A DNA stretch of 63,316 bases, taken from Flavimaribacter sp039888615 (GTDB taxonomy: Bacteria > Pseudomonadota > Alphaproteobacteria > Rhizobiales > Rhizobiaceae). Positions 25,955-35,569 of the stretch are shown in pieces; within the stretch, counting starts at the first letter, position 1; each line of letters starts with the position of its first letter. A program made the translations under genes and the position numbers. Under the pieces are notes generated by a model that was not told the origin of the DNA, did not search any database, and worked only from the letters and a program-made list of their open reading frames with translations. The stretch is from the NCBI GenBank assembly GCA_039888615.1, contig JBDQQS010000024.1, one strand, 5' to 3'.

Positions 25955-26187
25955 CGGTTATTTTTGCTCCGTCAGGGATAATGCCATCCTCGATGAACCT
26001 TCAAAACGCTACAGCCAGTTTGCGAGTCAACGCAACAATACCAACATTTCCAGATCGGCTTCCGCGTCCTGAGAATGAGACTGGTACCATTGGGTCAACC
26101 GGCTTTGTGGTTGATATTTGAGCCAGCACCAGGCCAGTTCGATAAGCATGACACGAGCCTGCTTGTTTCCCGCTTTGCTGATGCTCT
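25955..26187 (-). pseudogene. IS110-family transposase C-terminal remnant
   Basis: Minus-strand translation gives SISKAGNKQARVMLIELAWCWLKYQPQS, the typical IS110/IS116 C-terminal segment. One frameshift follows, and the shifted frame reads GNVGIVALTRKLAVAF, TGA in place of a Trp, then RFIEDGIIPDGA. The remnant abuts the IS3-family element at 26188, which seems to have cut it. Confidence 0.75.
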
Positions 26188-26263
26188 GAGCCCTTAAAAC
26201 TGGATCGTTTTTAATTGGAGTTTTCCGCGGTAATTTTCCTGGCTGGGAGAAGGAGCGGAAGCG

Positions 26264-26530
26264 ATGAAAGCATCGAAGTTTTCGGACGCGCAGAAAGCGT
26301 TCATATTGAAACAGGGTGATGATGGCGTGCCTGTTGCTGAGATCTGCCGTAAGGCGGGGATCAGCCCGGCGACGTACTTCAACTGGAAAAAGAAGTATGC
26401 GGGTCTGCTGCCTGACGAGATGCGTCGGCTGAAGCAACTGGAAGACGAGAACAATCGGCTCAAGAAGATCGTGGCGGACCTGACGCTGGATCGCGAGATG
26501 CTGCAGGATGTCATTCGGCGAAAGCTCTGA
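26264..26530 (+). CDS. IS3-family OrfA (HTH_Tnp_1)
   Basis: The 88-aa product, MKASKFSDAQKAFILKQGDD onward, has an HTH (VPVAEICRKAGISPATYFNWKKKYAG) and a leucine-zipper segment (LKQLEDENNRLKKIVADLTLD). Its last codons overlap the OrfB frame at GCGAAAGCTC, where a -1 slip would give RRKALRPARKRK. Confidence 0.9.
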   Translation: MKASKFSDAQKAFILKQGDDGVPVAEICRKAGISPATYFNWKKKYAGLLPDEMRRLKQLEDENNRLKKIVADLTLDREMLQDVIRRKL

Positions 26531-27366
26531 GGCCTGCCCGGAAGCGCAAGCTGGTCGACGGAATGCTGGTGGACTGGGGCGTATCAATCAAACGGGCCTG
26601 CAAGGTCCTGACGTTCGATACCTCAACCTACCATTACAAGTCCCGACGCACCGGTCAGGCCGGCCTTGAACTGCGGATCAGGGAGATCTGCGAGACGAGG
26701 GTGCGCTACGGCTATCGGCGCGTCCATGTGCTGCTTCGCCGTGAGGGCTGGAGGGTCAACATGAAGAAGACGCGCAGGATTTACAAGGAGTTGGGACTGC
26801 AGCTCAGGAACAAGCACCCCAAGCGCCGGGTGAAGGCGAAACTGCGAGAGGACCGTCAGGAGGCCGTCGGGCCGAACGATATCTGGGCGATGGATTTTGT
26901 GCACGACCAGTTGGCGACAGGTAAGAAACTGCGGATTTTGACGATTGTTGACACGCATTCACGCTATTGCCCGGCAACGGATCCGCGCTTTACCTATCGT
27001 GGTGAGGATGTCGTTCAGACTCTCGAGCGGATCTGCAAAAGCAGTGGCTATCCGAAGACAATACGGGTCGACAACGGCAGCGAATTCATCTCCCGCGACC
27101 TCGATCTCTGGGCCTACGTGAACAACGTCACATTGGACTTCTCACGGCCTGGAAAGCCCACCGACAACGGCTTCATCGAGGCTTTCAACAGCAAGCTCCG
27201 GGCGGAATGTCTGAACGCAAATTGGTTCATGACCCTTGCGGATGCCCGTGAAAAGTTGGAGTTTTGGCGTCGACACTACAATGAGGACCGTCCTCATTCG
27301 GCAATCGGATACAACGTCCCGATTGCGCTGCATAATCCCGATGGCGTCACCAGTCCGCCATCGTGA
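26516..27366 (+). CDS. IS3-family OrfB (transposase, rve domain)
   Basis: Made by -1 frameshift from OrfA; the first internal ATG is at 26563. It has HTH_21 (RVRYGYRRVHVLLRREGW) and an rve domain with Asp in IWAMDFVHDQL, Asp in RVDNGSEFIS and Glu in GFIEAFNSKLRAECL. All catalytic residues are present. The tail, NPDGVTSPPS, is intact, so the element could be active. Confidence 0.9.
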
Positions 27367-27431
27367 AAGAGCCGGAAAATTCCAACTCCCGGCGGTCCAA
27401 ACAATGGGCTCACTGCAAACGAGGCCGGACT

Positions 27432-28727
27432 CTAATCCAATCTGGAGGAAATTACCCGTGGCAGGTCACAGTTAGCCGGAAGGCGCGGAATATATGCAAT
27501 ATCTATTGGATTACGGCGACCGGGGAGCAAAACATCTTGCTGTAATACCCATTTTCCATCCAATTCGTCTATACTCGCAGACTCCAGTAAGGAAGTTGAC
27601 ACTACAAGAGAGGCGTCAATAGACTTAGCGATACCCTCAAGACGCTGAGCAACGTTCACAGCATCTCCGACCACAGTAAATTCGTCTTGAGTGCCACTCT
27701 TGAGGACGCCGCCGACAATGAGGCCAAAATGTAGTCCGATGACCGCATCAAAAGCAACTTGTTGCCCAATCAGCCGTCGATGCCTCCAATCGCTGAGCAC
27801 TTGAATTAGATGCATTGCGCAAGCTAAGGCTTTAGCTGCATCGCCGTCCGAGGGTTTAGGCTGACCAAATACGGCCATTACGCCATCCCCAACGAATTTG
27901 TCGATTGTTCCTCCAAACTGAAAAATAACATTTGCCACCAAATCACGATATTCTGCAAGAACCGAGGCAAGCTGGGAAGCCGAGGCACTCTCTGCGTAAG
28001 TCGTGAAATCGCGTAGATCAACGAACATGATTGCCGCGTGTCTTCTTTGGAGACTTCGGTGTGCGCTGTCGTTTTCCAAATACGACACTACAAATGGAGA
28101 GAAAAAACGCGACAGATTACTTCGGCGCTTCCCAAGCTCTGCAGCTTCCCTTTTGGCCTCTTCCTGTTCAGAAACAAGGATGCAGACAGCCCATCCGGTA
28201 AAAGCAAAACTCATTGCCAAGGCCAAATCTACGTTCAAGAATGCAGAAACGAATGTGCCTGCTTGAAGACTTTCATGACGCCATGCCATAATCGCAATCA
28301 TGGCAACCCATGAAATTGCAACTATACCGCTGTATATGAAAATAAGCCGCCTCTGTAAATTTAATGCAGTATGAATCAACAGAATAAACGCAATAACCAA
28401 TCCTGTCGCCGTCACGCTATGGTCATCTGTCACTGATGTCGCAAGAATATGTTGATAAAGCACCGCAACAACAAACAGTGCATCTACGACTACCACTAAA
28501 CTTTTATATTCCCTGTCCGACAATATTAGTGCCGAGACGACGGCATACAATGCACAGGCGAGGACGTAAGATATTGTTACGCCTATATGAATCCAAAAGT
28601 CGCCTTGGCCGAGGACAATGTTGAGCGTTAGTGCCAAGATCGCAGTAATGCGCAAAGATGATGTACGCAGTTTGCGCACCGCCCTTTGTTCCTCGTTTGG
28701 GAATTTGTTGATGACAAATCCCGTCAT
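27432..28727 (-). CDS. Membrane class III adenylate/guanylate cyclase
   Basis: The frame opens further upstream at 28835, but I choose the ATG at 28727 (MTGFVINKFPNEEQ) because the extra residues look unlike the family. About six membrane helices cover the N-terminal half. A short linker with ELGKRRSNLSRFFSPFVVSYL leads to a class III catalytic domain: metal Asp in MFVDLRDFT, KFVGDGVMAVFG, and the transition-state region FTVVGDAVNVAQRLE. It would make cAMP or cGMP. It has no visible partner; the IS3-family element ends just 20 nt after its stop. Confidence 0.85.
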   Translation of the reverse strand: MTGFVINKFPNEEQRAVRKLRTSSLRITAILALTLNIVLGQGDFWIHIGVTISYVLACALYAVVSALILSDREYKSLVVVVDALFVVAVLYQHILATSVTDDHSVTATGLVIAFILLIHTALNLQRRLIFIYSGIVAISWVAMIAIMAWRHESLQAGTFVSAFLNVDLALAMSFAFTGWAVCILVSEQEEAKREAAELGKRRSNLSRFFSPFVVSYLENDSAHRSLQRRHAAIMFVDLRDFTTYAESASASQLASVLAEYRDLVANVIFQFGGTIDKFVGDGVMAVFGQPKPSDGDAAKALACAMHLIQVLSDWRHRRLIGQQVAFDAVIGLHFGLIVGGVLKSGTQDEFTVVGDAVNVAQRLEGIAKSIDASLVVSTSLLESASIDELDGKWVLQQDVLLPGRRNPIDIAYIPRLPANCDLPRVISSRLD

Positions 28728-28928
28728 GCTGTGAATGCTGAGGTTATTTGCGGTTGTCTGAAAAAACCGCGGTTCTCGTTTGCCAGGACACGAATTGGCA
28801 TAGGCATCTTCGGCATTCACGCGTTCAAACGGCAATTAGGATATAGAAGCATGGGAATTCGTTATCTCTAGATCTACTGGGAGAATCCTGGTTCATTTTG
28901 CCTCTTGAAAGACATGCAATTCAGCGTT

Positions 28929-29423
28929 CTACCGAAAATGCACGTCCGCGAAAGCTGCAACAGTAAAGTCGGTAAATTCGACACTGAAGCTTATTTCAGT
29001 TCCCGAGACTAAATCCTTTCTCAATTCCTGCACTTCTACGACAAGGTGGGAAGTCTCAGCGTCAAAAGTTTCTCCCAATTTGATAGGAACATAGGATACA
29101 GATTCATAACCTGATTCTGGCATCCTCATCTTTATCTGGGCGCTGCTCGCAATATCCGTGCTAATTTTCACCAGGTAGAGATTATTGGCTCCTAAATTCG
29201 CAACTCTAAATCGGAGACGTGCATTGCCTCCTGATTTTCCAGGCTCAATGACTGCGTTCTCGACCAACACATTGTTCAATTGTTCTGTGGTTATGTCGGC
29301 TGAGGCAATACTGGACTGAAACAGAAGAATTGTGGTCCCAACGGCCACACATGCGCCTTTCCATATATCAACAATTGCACCCTTTATTCTTTCGATCATC
29401 ATCACGCTCCTGTTCTTTGACAC
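28929..29423 (-). CDS. PCuAC-like periplasmic protein without the classic Met/His site
   Basis: The 164-aa product has a hydrophobic leader (GACVAVGTTILLFQSSIASA). The mature part follows the pattern of PCu(A)C copper chaperones (EPGKSGGNARLRFRVANLGANNLYL; TSHLVVEVQELRKDLVSGTEISFSVEF) with the same beta order. The family's HxM/MxxHxM copper ligands are mostly missing: one His (TSHLVV) remains. It is last in the second copper operon. Either a diverged chaperone or a scaffold; the family call is moderate. Confidence 0.6.
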   Translation of the reverse strand: MSKNRSVMMIERIKGAIVDIWKGACVAVGTTILLFQSSIASADITTEQLNNVLVENAVIEPGKSGGNARLRFRVANLGANNLYLVKISTDIASSAQIKMRMPESGYESVSYVPIKLGETFDAETSHLVVEVQELRKDLVSGTEISFSVEFTDFTVAAFADVHFR

Positions 29424-29431
29424 TACACCAG

Positions 29432-29457
29432 GTGGCAGGCGAGATTTCGCCTGCCAC
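29432..29457. terminator. Hairpin after the CusF gene
   Basis: GTGGCAGGCGA-GATT-TCGCCTGCCAC, an 11-bp perfect stem, lies between the CusF stop and the next gene. On the plus strand it is followed by TTGAAAATTTT; on the minus strand no T-run follows. Confidence 0.6.
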
Positions 29458-29474
29458 TTGAAAATTTTAGCACA

Positions 29475-29762
29475 CTACTTCTTGATCTCGATCACAGTCA
29501 GCTTGCCGTTGACACGATCTGCGATGAACTCGATGTCCTGCCCCTCCTCGATCGTGTCCAGCATTCCATCGTCAGCGGTGCGAAAAACCATTGTCATGGC
29601 TGGCATATCGAGGTTTTTCAGCTCTTCATGGATGATCGTCACCTTTTTAGCCTTGGCGTCGATTTTCTTGATTTTTCCCTTGGTGTACTCTTCTGCAAGG
29701 GATGTGGTTGCGGCTACGATCAGCATTAGAAACGCCAATGCGGCATTAATGATGATTTTCAT
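29475..29762 (-). CDS. cusF: CusF-like periplasmic copper-binding protein
   Basis: The 95-aa protein has a signal peptide (IIINAALAFLMLIVAATTSLA) and the CusF OB-fold motif: His45 in IIHEEL and NLDMPAMTMVF with Met56 and Met58. E. coli CusF has Trp where this has Met53, so the copper site may bind with an extra Met instead of a cation-pi contact. CusF binds periplasmic Cu(I)/Ag(I) and hands it on. No RND pump genes are nearby. Confidence 0.88.
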   Translation of the reverse strand: MKIIINAALAFLMLIVAATTSLAEEYTKGKIKKIDAKAKKVTIIHEELKNLDMPAMTMVFRTADDGMLDTIEEGQDIEFIADRVNGKLTVIEIKK

Positions 29763-29791
29763 GTCTTCTTCCTCTCAAGAAAAAAATGTGG

Positions 29792-30301
29792 CTACTTCGC
29801 GGAAACCTTCAGGTCGCCCTTCATTCCTGCGTCGTAGTGACCGGGTATCAGGCAAGCGAACTCAAACTCCCCGGCATTGGAAAACTTCCATATGACTTCG
29901 CCGCGCTTGCCTGGCTCGAGACGGATGGAATTCGGGTCGTCGTGTTCCATCTCGGGGAATTTTTCCATGACGGCTTTGTGCTCCATAACGTTGTCATGGT
30001 TGTCGAGAACGAACTCATGAACGAGTTCGCCCTTGTTCTTGATGATGAATTGCACGGTCTGACCTTCATCGACGGATATGGACGATGGCTGGAAAACCAT
30101 CTCACCGTCGTCGGTTTCCTTCATCGTCAAGCTAATTCTCTTGTTGACCATGCTTTTGTTTCCAGGCTCACCGACCGCCATCTTCTCGTGATGATCTTTT
30201 GAGCCTTCGCCATCGTCGTGGCCGCCGGAGTGAGAACCGGCGGCGAGTGCGGCGTTTGTCGAGAAGAGTGCAGTCAGCATCAAAATTGTTGTCCGTTTCA
30301 T
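29792..30301 (-). CDS. Plastocyanin-like cupredoxin
   Basis: The start is at ATG 30301 (MKRTTILMLTALFSTNAALA signal), not the earlier in-frame codon. The 169-aa product has a His/Asp-rich segment (GSHSGGHDDGEGSKDHHEKM) and a type-1 copper domain: His in ELVHEFVLD and the loop ACLIPGHYDAGM giving Cys, His and Met. It could carry electrons or copper between CusF and the oxidase. Same operon as both neighbours. Confidence 0.88.
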   Translation of the reverse strand: MKRTTILMLTALFSTNAALAAGSHSGGHDDGEGSKDHHEKMAVGEPGNKSMVNKRISLTMKETDDGEMVFQPSSISVDEGQTVQFIIKNKGELVHEFVLDNHDNVMEHKAVMEKFPEMEHDDPNSIRLEPGKRGEVIWKFSNAGEFEFACLIPGHYDAGMKGDLKVSAK

Positions 30302-30327
30302 TTTAGTCTCCTTGTTTTGGATTGGGT

Positions 30328-31695
30328 TTACTTGGAACTGAGTTCGATAGGGTTCGGTGTTGTGAGGCGCGTTTTCGCATCGGCCGCCTTCTCGACATTT
30401 GGCAATTCGCCAGTCCACTCGTACGCTTGGGTGCCAGGGGGATTTTCATACCAACCGGGGTCGCTGTAATCCCCGGCGGATATGCCCTCGCGCACTTTCA
30501 CAACGGAAAACATCCCGCCCATCTCAATTGGACCGTACGGTCCCCAACCAGTCATCATTGGCACAGTGTTGTCGGGAAGCGGCATGGCCATCTCCGCCAT
30601 GTCGGCCATGCCTGTTGTCCCCATCGGCATGTATTCCGGTTGGATGGTCCTGATTTTTCGCGCAAGGGCAGACTTGTCGACGCCGATAAAAGTAGGCACG
30701 TCATGACCCATGGCGTTCATCGTGTGGTGAGACTTATGGCAGTGAATCGCCCAGTCTCCCTTATGAACGGCGTCGAACTCGTACGCCCGCATCGCGCCAA
30801 CCGGAATGTCTATCGAAACTTCTGGCCAACGCGCCTCGGGGCGCACCCATCCCCCGTCCGTGCAGGTCACTTCGAAGTCGTAGCCATGCATGTGAATTGG
30901 ATGGTTGGTCATGGTCAGATTTCCGACCCTGACACGCACACGATCATTCCTGGAAACAACAAGGGGATCTATGTCCGGAAATATACGACTGTTCCAGGTC
31001 CATAGATTGAAATCAGTCATCTCCATTATTTTCGGCACGTAAGATCCGGGATCGATGTCATAAGCGTTCAGCATTATGAGGAAATCCCGGTCGACCGGCA
31101 TGAAGGAAGGATCCTTGGGATGGATAATGAACATACCCATCATTCCCATGGCCATCTGTACCATCTCGTCGGCGTGCGGGTGGTACATGAATGTCCCGGA
31201 TTTCACGAGATCGAATTCATAGACATAGGTCTTGCCAGGAGGGATGGCGGGGTGGGACAATCCGCCCACGCCATCCATCCCGGACGGAAGGATCATTCCG
31301 TGCCAATGAACTGATGTGTGTTCAGGCAGTTTGTTCGTCACGAAGATGCGTACGCGATCGCCTTCCACGGCTTCTATCGTTGGACCGATGGACTGGCCGT
31401 TGTAGCCCCAAAGATATGCGATTGTTCCTTCTGCGAGCTCCCGCTCCACGGGTTCCGCCACCAGATGGAATTCTTTCACGCCGTTGTTCATTCGAAACGG
31501 CAATGTCCACCCGTTCAATGTGACCACCGGATTGTAATCGGGTCCCGTTGACGGCATGACGGGAGGTTGCGTCCCGGCGTTGTCCATCAGTGCGGCTTCT
31601 GGAAGCCCGGCATTCGTCGATTTCGACCAGGCCGTTGTAGAGACCATGGCGGCGCCTGCCGCGCCCGCGCCCAGCAATTGTCTTCTATTCATCAT
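30328..31695 (-). CDS. Multicopper oxidase, CopA-like, second cluster
   Basis: The 455-aa protein starts with a Tat signal (MMNRRQLLGAGAAGAAMVST). Copper motifs are HWHGMILPSGMDG, MYHPHADEMVQMAMGMMGM, HPIHMHGYDFE and IHCHKSHHTMNAMGH; the Met-rich second motif recalls plasmid-borne PcoA/CopA proteins. A later Met-rich stretch (MPMGTTGMADMAEMAMP) supports Cu(I) oxidation. It follows the TolC gene by 15 nt. Confidence 0.9.
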   Translation of the reverse strand: MMNRRQLLGAGAAGAAMVSTTAWSKSTNAGLPEAALMDNAGTQPPVMPSTGPDYNPVVTLNGWTLPFRMNNGVKEFHLVAEPVERELAEGTIAYLWGYNGQSIGPTIEAVEGDRVRIFVTNKLPEHTSVHWHGMILPSGMDGVGGLSHPAIPPGKTYVYEFDLVKSGTFMYHPHADEMVQMAMGMMGMFIIHPKDPSFMPVDRDFLIMLNAYDIDPGSYVPKIMEMTDFNLWTWNSRIFPDIDPLVVSRNDRVRVRVGNLTMTNHPIHMHGYDFEVTCTDGGWVRPEARWPEVSIDIPVGAMRAYEFDAVHKGDWAIHCHKSHHTMNAMGHDVPTFIGVDKSALARKIRTIQPEYMPMGTTGMADMAEMAMPLPDNTVPMMTGWGPYGPIEMGGMFSVVKVREGISAGDYSDPGWYENPPGTQAYEWTGELPNVEKAADAKTRLTTPNPIELSSK

Positions 31696-31710
31696 TTCTG
31701 CATCCTTTCC

Positions 31711-33210
31711 TCAATGACCGCCGCCGCCGGCGTCGGCGACCGATATCGAGCCGCCCCCACCTGCTTCTGCTTCGCCTCCGCCATAAATCGCAGCCGACAG
31801 GTCGACGTCGGCCAGCCAGAATTCTTTCTTGGCGTTGACGGAAAGCAGCAGTGTGTTGATCTTGGCTCGTGTATCGGCGAGCAACTCGAAGGTATTGGTT
31901 ATCATCCCGTTGTATGTGAGGAGGGATTCCTCCTCGACTGTCGTGCGCAAGGGCACAACGGAGTTTCTGTAGTGTCGAGCTATGTCGTAGTTTGATCTAT
32001 AGGCAGTGTAAGCGGACCTCGCCTCCGAACGGACATTGACCGCCTTCTCGGCAAGCTGGTTGGCGGCTTGCATGTAGGCAAGTTCCGCCTTCCGCATTCT
32101 TGCTTTGCCACTGTCAAAAATGGGAATGGCAAAATCGATTTCGAATTGTGGCGTGTACCTCGTCTTCTTGGAAGAACGTTCTTCAAGGCTGTCGCCGTCG
32201 AGCTCATACTCGGTCTCGATTTCCCGCTCGGCCTCAATTCCTGCGACAAGCTCGAGATCCGTGACGTAGCGCGTCGCTTCCGTCAGGTTGAAGCTCCTTG
32301 CAACGGCTTCAAGTTCAAGTTTTGCGACACGCAAATCGGCGCGGTTGCTCAACGCCTCGGCTTCGATACTATCTCGTTTTTGAACCGCACGGGGCAATTT
32401 CGGCAGACTGTCGGGGACAAAGTATTCAACTTTTTCTCCCCATAGGCCCATGAGGCGCGTCAAACGCTCCTTGGCAAGCTTTGCTGCAAGGCGGGCTTCC
32501 GCCCTTTGACCGGTCAGTTCTGCATAGAACGCATGCTCCCTCGCCTGGCCTCCCTTGGGCAAAGCACCGCTTTCTCCGAGCTTCTTCGCGAGTTCCGAAG
32601 CGGCGTCGGCCGCAGTCTTCGCTTGATTGAGATATGCGACCGTTTCGAACGCGGACACTGCGTCAATCCAGGCGCGTCGAGTATTAGCGGCCAAGGTCAG
32701 TGTGTCATTTACCGCCACCGCCTGAGCCTGCCTAAACCTCGCTTCTGCGACATCGACCCGCTTTTTACGGGTCGCAAGCGAAAGCAAGTTGGCCGCGACT
32801 ACCGCTTCCACCGACCGAAGCACCTCAAGCTCCGGAGCGCCTATTCCAAACAGGCCCACGGAGACAACCGGATTTTCAAACATGGTCTGTTGCCAGGCTT
32901 CTGCTGCGCTGACACCCAGATTTGCGTAGGACGCCTGCAGTCCGCGATTGTTCAAAAGCGCGACCTGCACCGCCGTATCGGCGCTGATCGTTTTCTTGTG
33001 AACAAGGGAGTGCACCTGGGCATCGAGCTCTTCCGCCTGGCTTCTGTTTTGAATCCAGACCGAACGCTTTCCGCCGGTGGCGATGCGGGTTTCAGTGGTT
33101 ACGTTGTCAAACCCTGCTTCCACGTCCGAAAAAGAAGCGATCTGTTCACTGGAAACACAGCCGGCAGCAGTCAGACCAACTGCGAAAATTGCAATTACTT
33201 TGAACTTCAT
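31711..33210 (-). CDS. TolC-family outer-membrane efflux lipoprotein
   Basis: I set the start at ATG 33210 (MKFKVIAIFAVGLTAAGCVS, lipobox TAAGC), which overlaps the small lipoprotein stop (ATGA). The 499-aa protein has two OEP domains with long coiled helices (ASYANLGVSAAEAWQQ, RADLRVAKLELEAVA). Its C-terminus ends in a Gly/Ala-rich tail, GGGGSISVADAGGGGH. TolC proteins normally join an RND pump and an adaptor, which are not in this window. Confidence 0.88.
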   Translation of the reverse strand: MKFKVIAIFAVGLTAAGCVSSEQIASFSDVEAGFDNVTTETRIATGGKRSVWIQNRSQAEELDAQVHSLVHKKTISADTAVQVALLNNRGLQASYANLGVSAAEAWQQTMFENPVVSVGLFGIGAPELEVLRSVEAVVAANLLSLATRKKRVDVAEARFRQAQAVAVNDTLTLAANTRRAWIDAVSAFETVAYLNQAKTAADAASELAKKLGESGALPKGGQAREHAFYAELTGQRAEARLAAKLAKERLTRLMGLWGEKVEYFVPDSLPKLPRAVQKRDSIEAEALSNRADLRVAKLELEAVARSFNLTEATRYVTDLELVAGIEAEREIETEYELDGDSLEERSSKKTRYTPQFEIDFAIPIFDSGKARMRKAELAYMQAANQLAEKAVNVRSEARSAYTAYRSNYDIARHYRNSVVPLRTTVEEESLLTYNGMITNTFELLADTRAKINTLLLSVNAKKEFWLADVDLSAAIYGGGEAEAGGGGSISVADAGGGGH

Positions 33211-33437
33211 CCTTCGCCTCCTTTCACAGGAGACTGGCTGTCGTTCTGCTGGCGCCATGGTTTGGGATCTACGGGAAGGCGAGGATTATAGTCGCCAACC
33301 GGGTTCACGTACCCGACAACCGGTGTGGCTGTGGTGTCTGACTCTGGAGAATTGTAGGTAAGGACTTGTGGCAACGGCGTACTGGCGCACGCAGCCAAGA
33401 TAAGCGGTGACAGCACCGCCGGTATTCGAAAGCGCAT
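33207..33437 (-). CDS. Small lipoprotein preceding TolC
   Basis: The 76-aa product has a lipoprotein signal (MRFRIPAVLSPLILAACAS, lipobox LAAC) and a Pro-rich mature part with VNPVGDYNPRLPVDPKPWRQQ. It overlaps the TolC start by four bases. I recall similar short lipoproteins ahead of copper-cluster TolC genes, but the role is unknown. First gene of the second copper operon. Confidence 0.7.
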   Translation of the reverse strand: MRFRIPAVLSPLILAACASTPLPQVLTYNSPESDTTATPVVGYVNPVGDYNPRLPVDPKPWRQQNDSQSPVKGGEG

Positions 33438-33504
33438 GAGACTTCCTCTGATCTTCAGTGGCTAATTTGAGCCCGCGCACACTTTGCGCGCGGAATTATC
33501 CGCT

Positions 33505-33897
33505 TCAGAATCGAGGAGGCCGTTCCAAAGGCAGCTTAGGCCTATCAGGCGGGAACAAAACAGGGTTAGGACCGACTTTAGTACGTCCTAAAAATGCACT
33601 TTTCGTCGAATTGCTCGGTAAAAGCGTGGGGCTACAGGTCGTCGTACAACAATCGTTGCTCCCAGATCCCGACTGGCCATCCTGTGACACAGTAAGAATC
33701 TGACCTATTTCAATAACGTCAGAAGAGTCACCTAAATCGGTCTGGTGCTTCACTTCAGAAGCATACAGTGCATTATGATGGTGAGACTGTGTGCTGGCCA
33801 TTGCAGCAGGAAAATGTGGCAAAACCACAGCAGTAACAAAGGCTACGGCTACAAGCACGCGAATCAAGCCAATACGCTGTAGTCTCAGTTTTCCCAT
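33505..33897 (-). CDS. Exported protein with Cys cluster
   Basis: I favour ATG 33897 (MGKLRLQRIGLIRVLVAVAF) over the earlier 33927. The 130-aa product has a signal, a His triplet after SQSH, and SNDCCTTTCSPTLL near its middle, ending PKLPLERPPRF. The design matches the 7604 gene: signal, His, then clustered Cys. It may bind metal in the periplasm. No established family name. Confidence 0.55.
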   Translation of the reverse strand: MGKLRLQRIGLIRVLVAVAFVTAVVLPHFPAAMASTQSHHHNALYASEVKHQTDLGDSSDVIEIGQILTVSQDGQSGSGSNDCCTTTCSPTLLPSNSTKSAFLGRTKVGPNPVLFPPDRPKLPLERPPRF

Positions 33898-34029
33898 AGT
33901 GGTGGGATATGCTAACATACACCGCATTGCAAGTGGTGTTTTGGTTTTTCGTTCACGTTGAGTTTACAACCTCTTCATCGTCTATTCAAATGGTGTTCGG
34001 GAAATGCCGGAGGTGGTTGCATAACCTCG

Positions 34030-35249
34030 ATCCCGTTGTAACGAGGCCCCCATCGCGCCCATATTTCCTGATCGGTCGTGAACTCATGATTATGTCAGAG
34101 TTGCTGGAAGCCGCCGCCTTGACCGACCTGGTGGCAGTCGATCTGCGTCGTCGCGAGGTTAAGCCGACCGGTCGCCGAGGGCTCCCTGCCGAGTGCGTTC
34201 TGCGGTGTGCCGTGCTGAAGCAATATCGGCAACTCAGCTATGAGGAATTGGCCTTTTATCTGTCCGACTCGATGTCCTTCCGCGCCTTCGCCAGACTACC
34301 GGTAAACTAGTTCCCAAGAAGTCGGCCCTGCACAAGACGATCAGCGCCATCCGATCGCAAACGTGGGAAGCCATCAACCGTCATCTGCTCAAGACCGCCG
34401 CCACTGACCGGATTGAAACCGGTCGGGTGATACGGCTCGATAGCACGGTGACCCTCTGCCCGATCCACCAACCGACCGACAACAGCCTGTTATGGGACGC
34501 CATGCGGCTTATGGTTCGGTTGCTACGGCGTGTGCAAACCGTGCCTGGTGTGCCGAAGATGCACTGGCGCAATCGCAGCCGGCAGGCCAGGAAACACAAT
34601 CGGGCCATCGAATACAGCCGCGGCCAGACCCGGCGGTTGCACCACTACAAAGTCCTGATCAACGCATGCCGTGCCAGCCGGCAAGATCTTTACCTGGTCG
34701 AAACCAGGCTGGCCGGTCTACCTGCCGCCTTCGCCGCAAAAGCTGGTCAGCCTGATCGAATCTCATACCGACATCATCCGCAAGGGCGGCCGCGATGTTT
34801 TCTACGGCCACAAGCTCAGACTGACCACTGGTCGCAGCGGTTTGATCCTCGACATGATCATCAAAGATGGCAATCCGGCGGATGCCGAGCGCTTCCTTCC
34901 CATTCTCGATCGACATATCGAACTCTACAACAAGCCGCCACGGCAGATCGCCGCCGATGGTGCCTATGCCAGCAACGGCAACCCGCAGCAGGCCAAAAGC
35001 AAGGGGGTGCGCGATGTCGCTTTCCACAAGAAACGCGGCTTCGCCATCGAAGACATGGTCAAAAGCGGTTGGGTCTACCGAAAGCTGCGCAATTTCCGCG
35101 CCGGGATCGAAGCAGACATCTCCTGCCTCAAGCGCGCCTATGGTCTGGATCGCTGCACCTGGAAAGGGCTTGACCGCTTCAAGGCTTATGTCTGGTCTTC
35201 CGTCCTGGCTTACAATCTTGCCCTGATGGCCCGACTCAAATCGGCATAA
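34030..35249 (+). pseudogene. ISNCY-family transposase with two frameshifts
   Basis: The N-terminal part (LLEAAALTDLVAVDLRRREVKPTGRRGLPAECVLR) is open to 34310; the frame shifted by one base then reads VPKKSALHKTISAIRSQTWE and DSTVTLCPIHQPTDNSLLWD to about 34730; a third frame carries VSLIESHTDIIRKGGRDVFYGHKL and AADGAYASN, then FHKKRGF and WVYRKLRNFRAGIEADISCLKR to 35249. So two frameshifts (near 34308 and 34700) break the gene. A dead element. Confidence 0.8.
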
Positions 35250-35569
35250 GCGGCGACAACAATCCGAGTTATCAACCCCGCAAACGATCCCGCACCTCCG
35301 ATCGTCACCAAAAGCGCACCTGCCGCCAACAGAACGCTCCAAAGCTTCCTGTATTCCATGCAACCATGACTACACGGCTTCAAACCAACATGATTGCAGC
35401 ACTCAAATCAGTGCTTTGCGGATGGACAACAGCGACGAGGCAATTCTCAAGGCCCAGATGAACAAGAATTCCACGACATTGTCGAGGATACTAGACAAAA
35501 AGTTGCCGGAATATGCTACTATAAGGTGAAAAATCGTTATGGAGGGGATATTGGGTTCAATCCTCATAG
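35250..35569. other. 320-nt stretch with no recognised gene
   Basis: This joins the ISNCY remnant to the decayed luxR. It contains no domain I recognise in any frame; part may be the terminal end of the ISNCY element. Confidence 0.4.

Larger units (their letters stand above)
26188..27412 (+). mobile_element. IS3-family element, apparently complete
   Basis: The element is bounded by TGAGCCC (26188) and GGGCTCA (27406-27412), with weaker extension of the inverted repeats. OrfA and OrfB are intact and joined by a -1 shift. No clear target duplication is visible at the edges. Confidence 0.8.

Noticed and set aside
25574..25981. 135-codon open frame on the plus strand
   Set aside because: No ribosome site, no recognisable domain, and its right end overlaps the IS110 remnant on the other strand.
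27432..28835. Long start at 28835 for the cyclase
   Set aside because: The first 36 residues look unlike the family and no ribosome site was seen; ATG 28727 fits the membrane domain better.
34659..35363. 234-codon open frame on the minus strand
   Set aside because: It is the complement of the ISNCY remnant.
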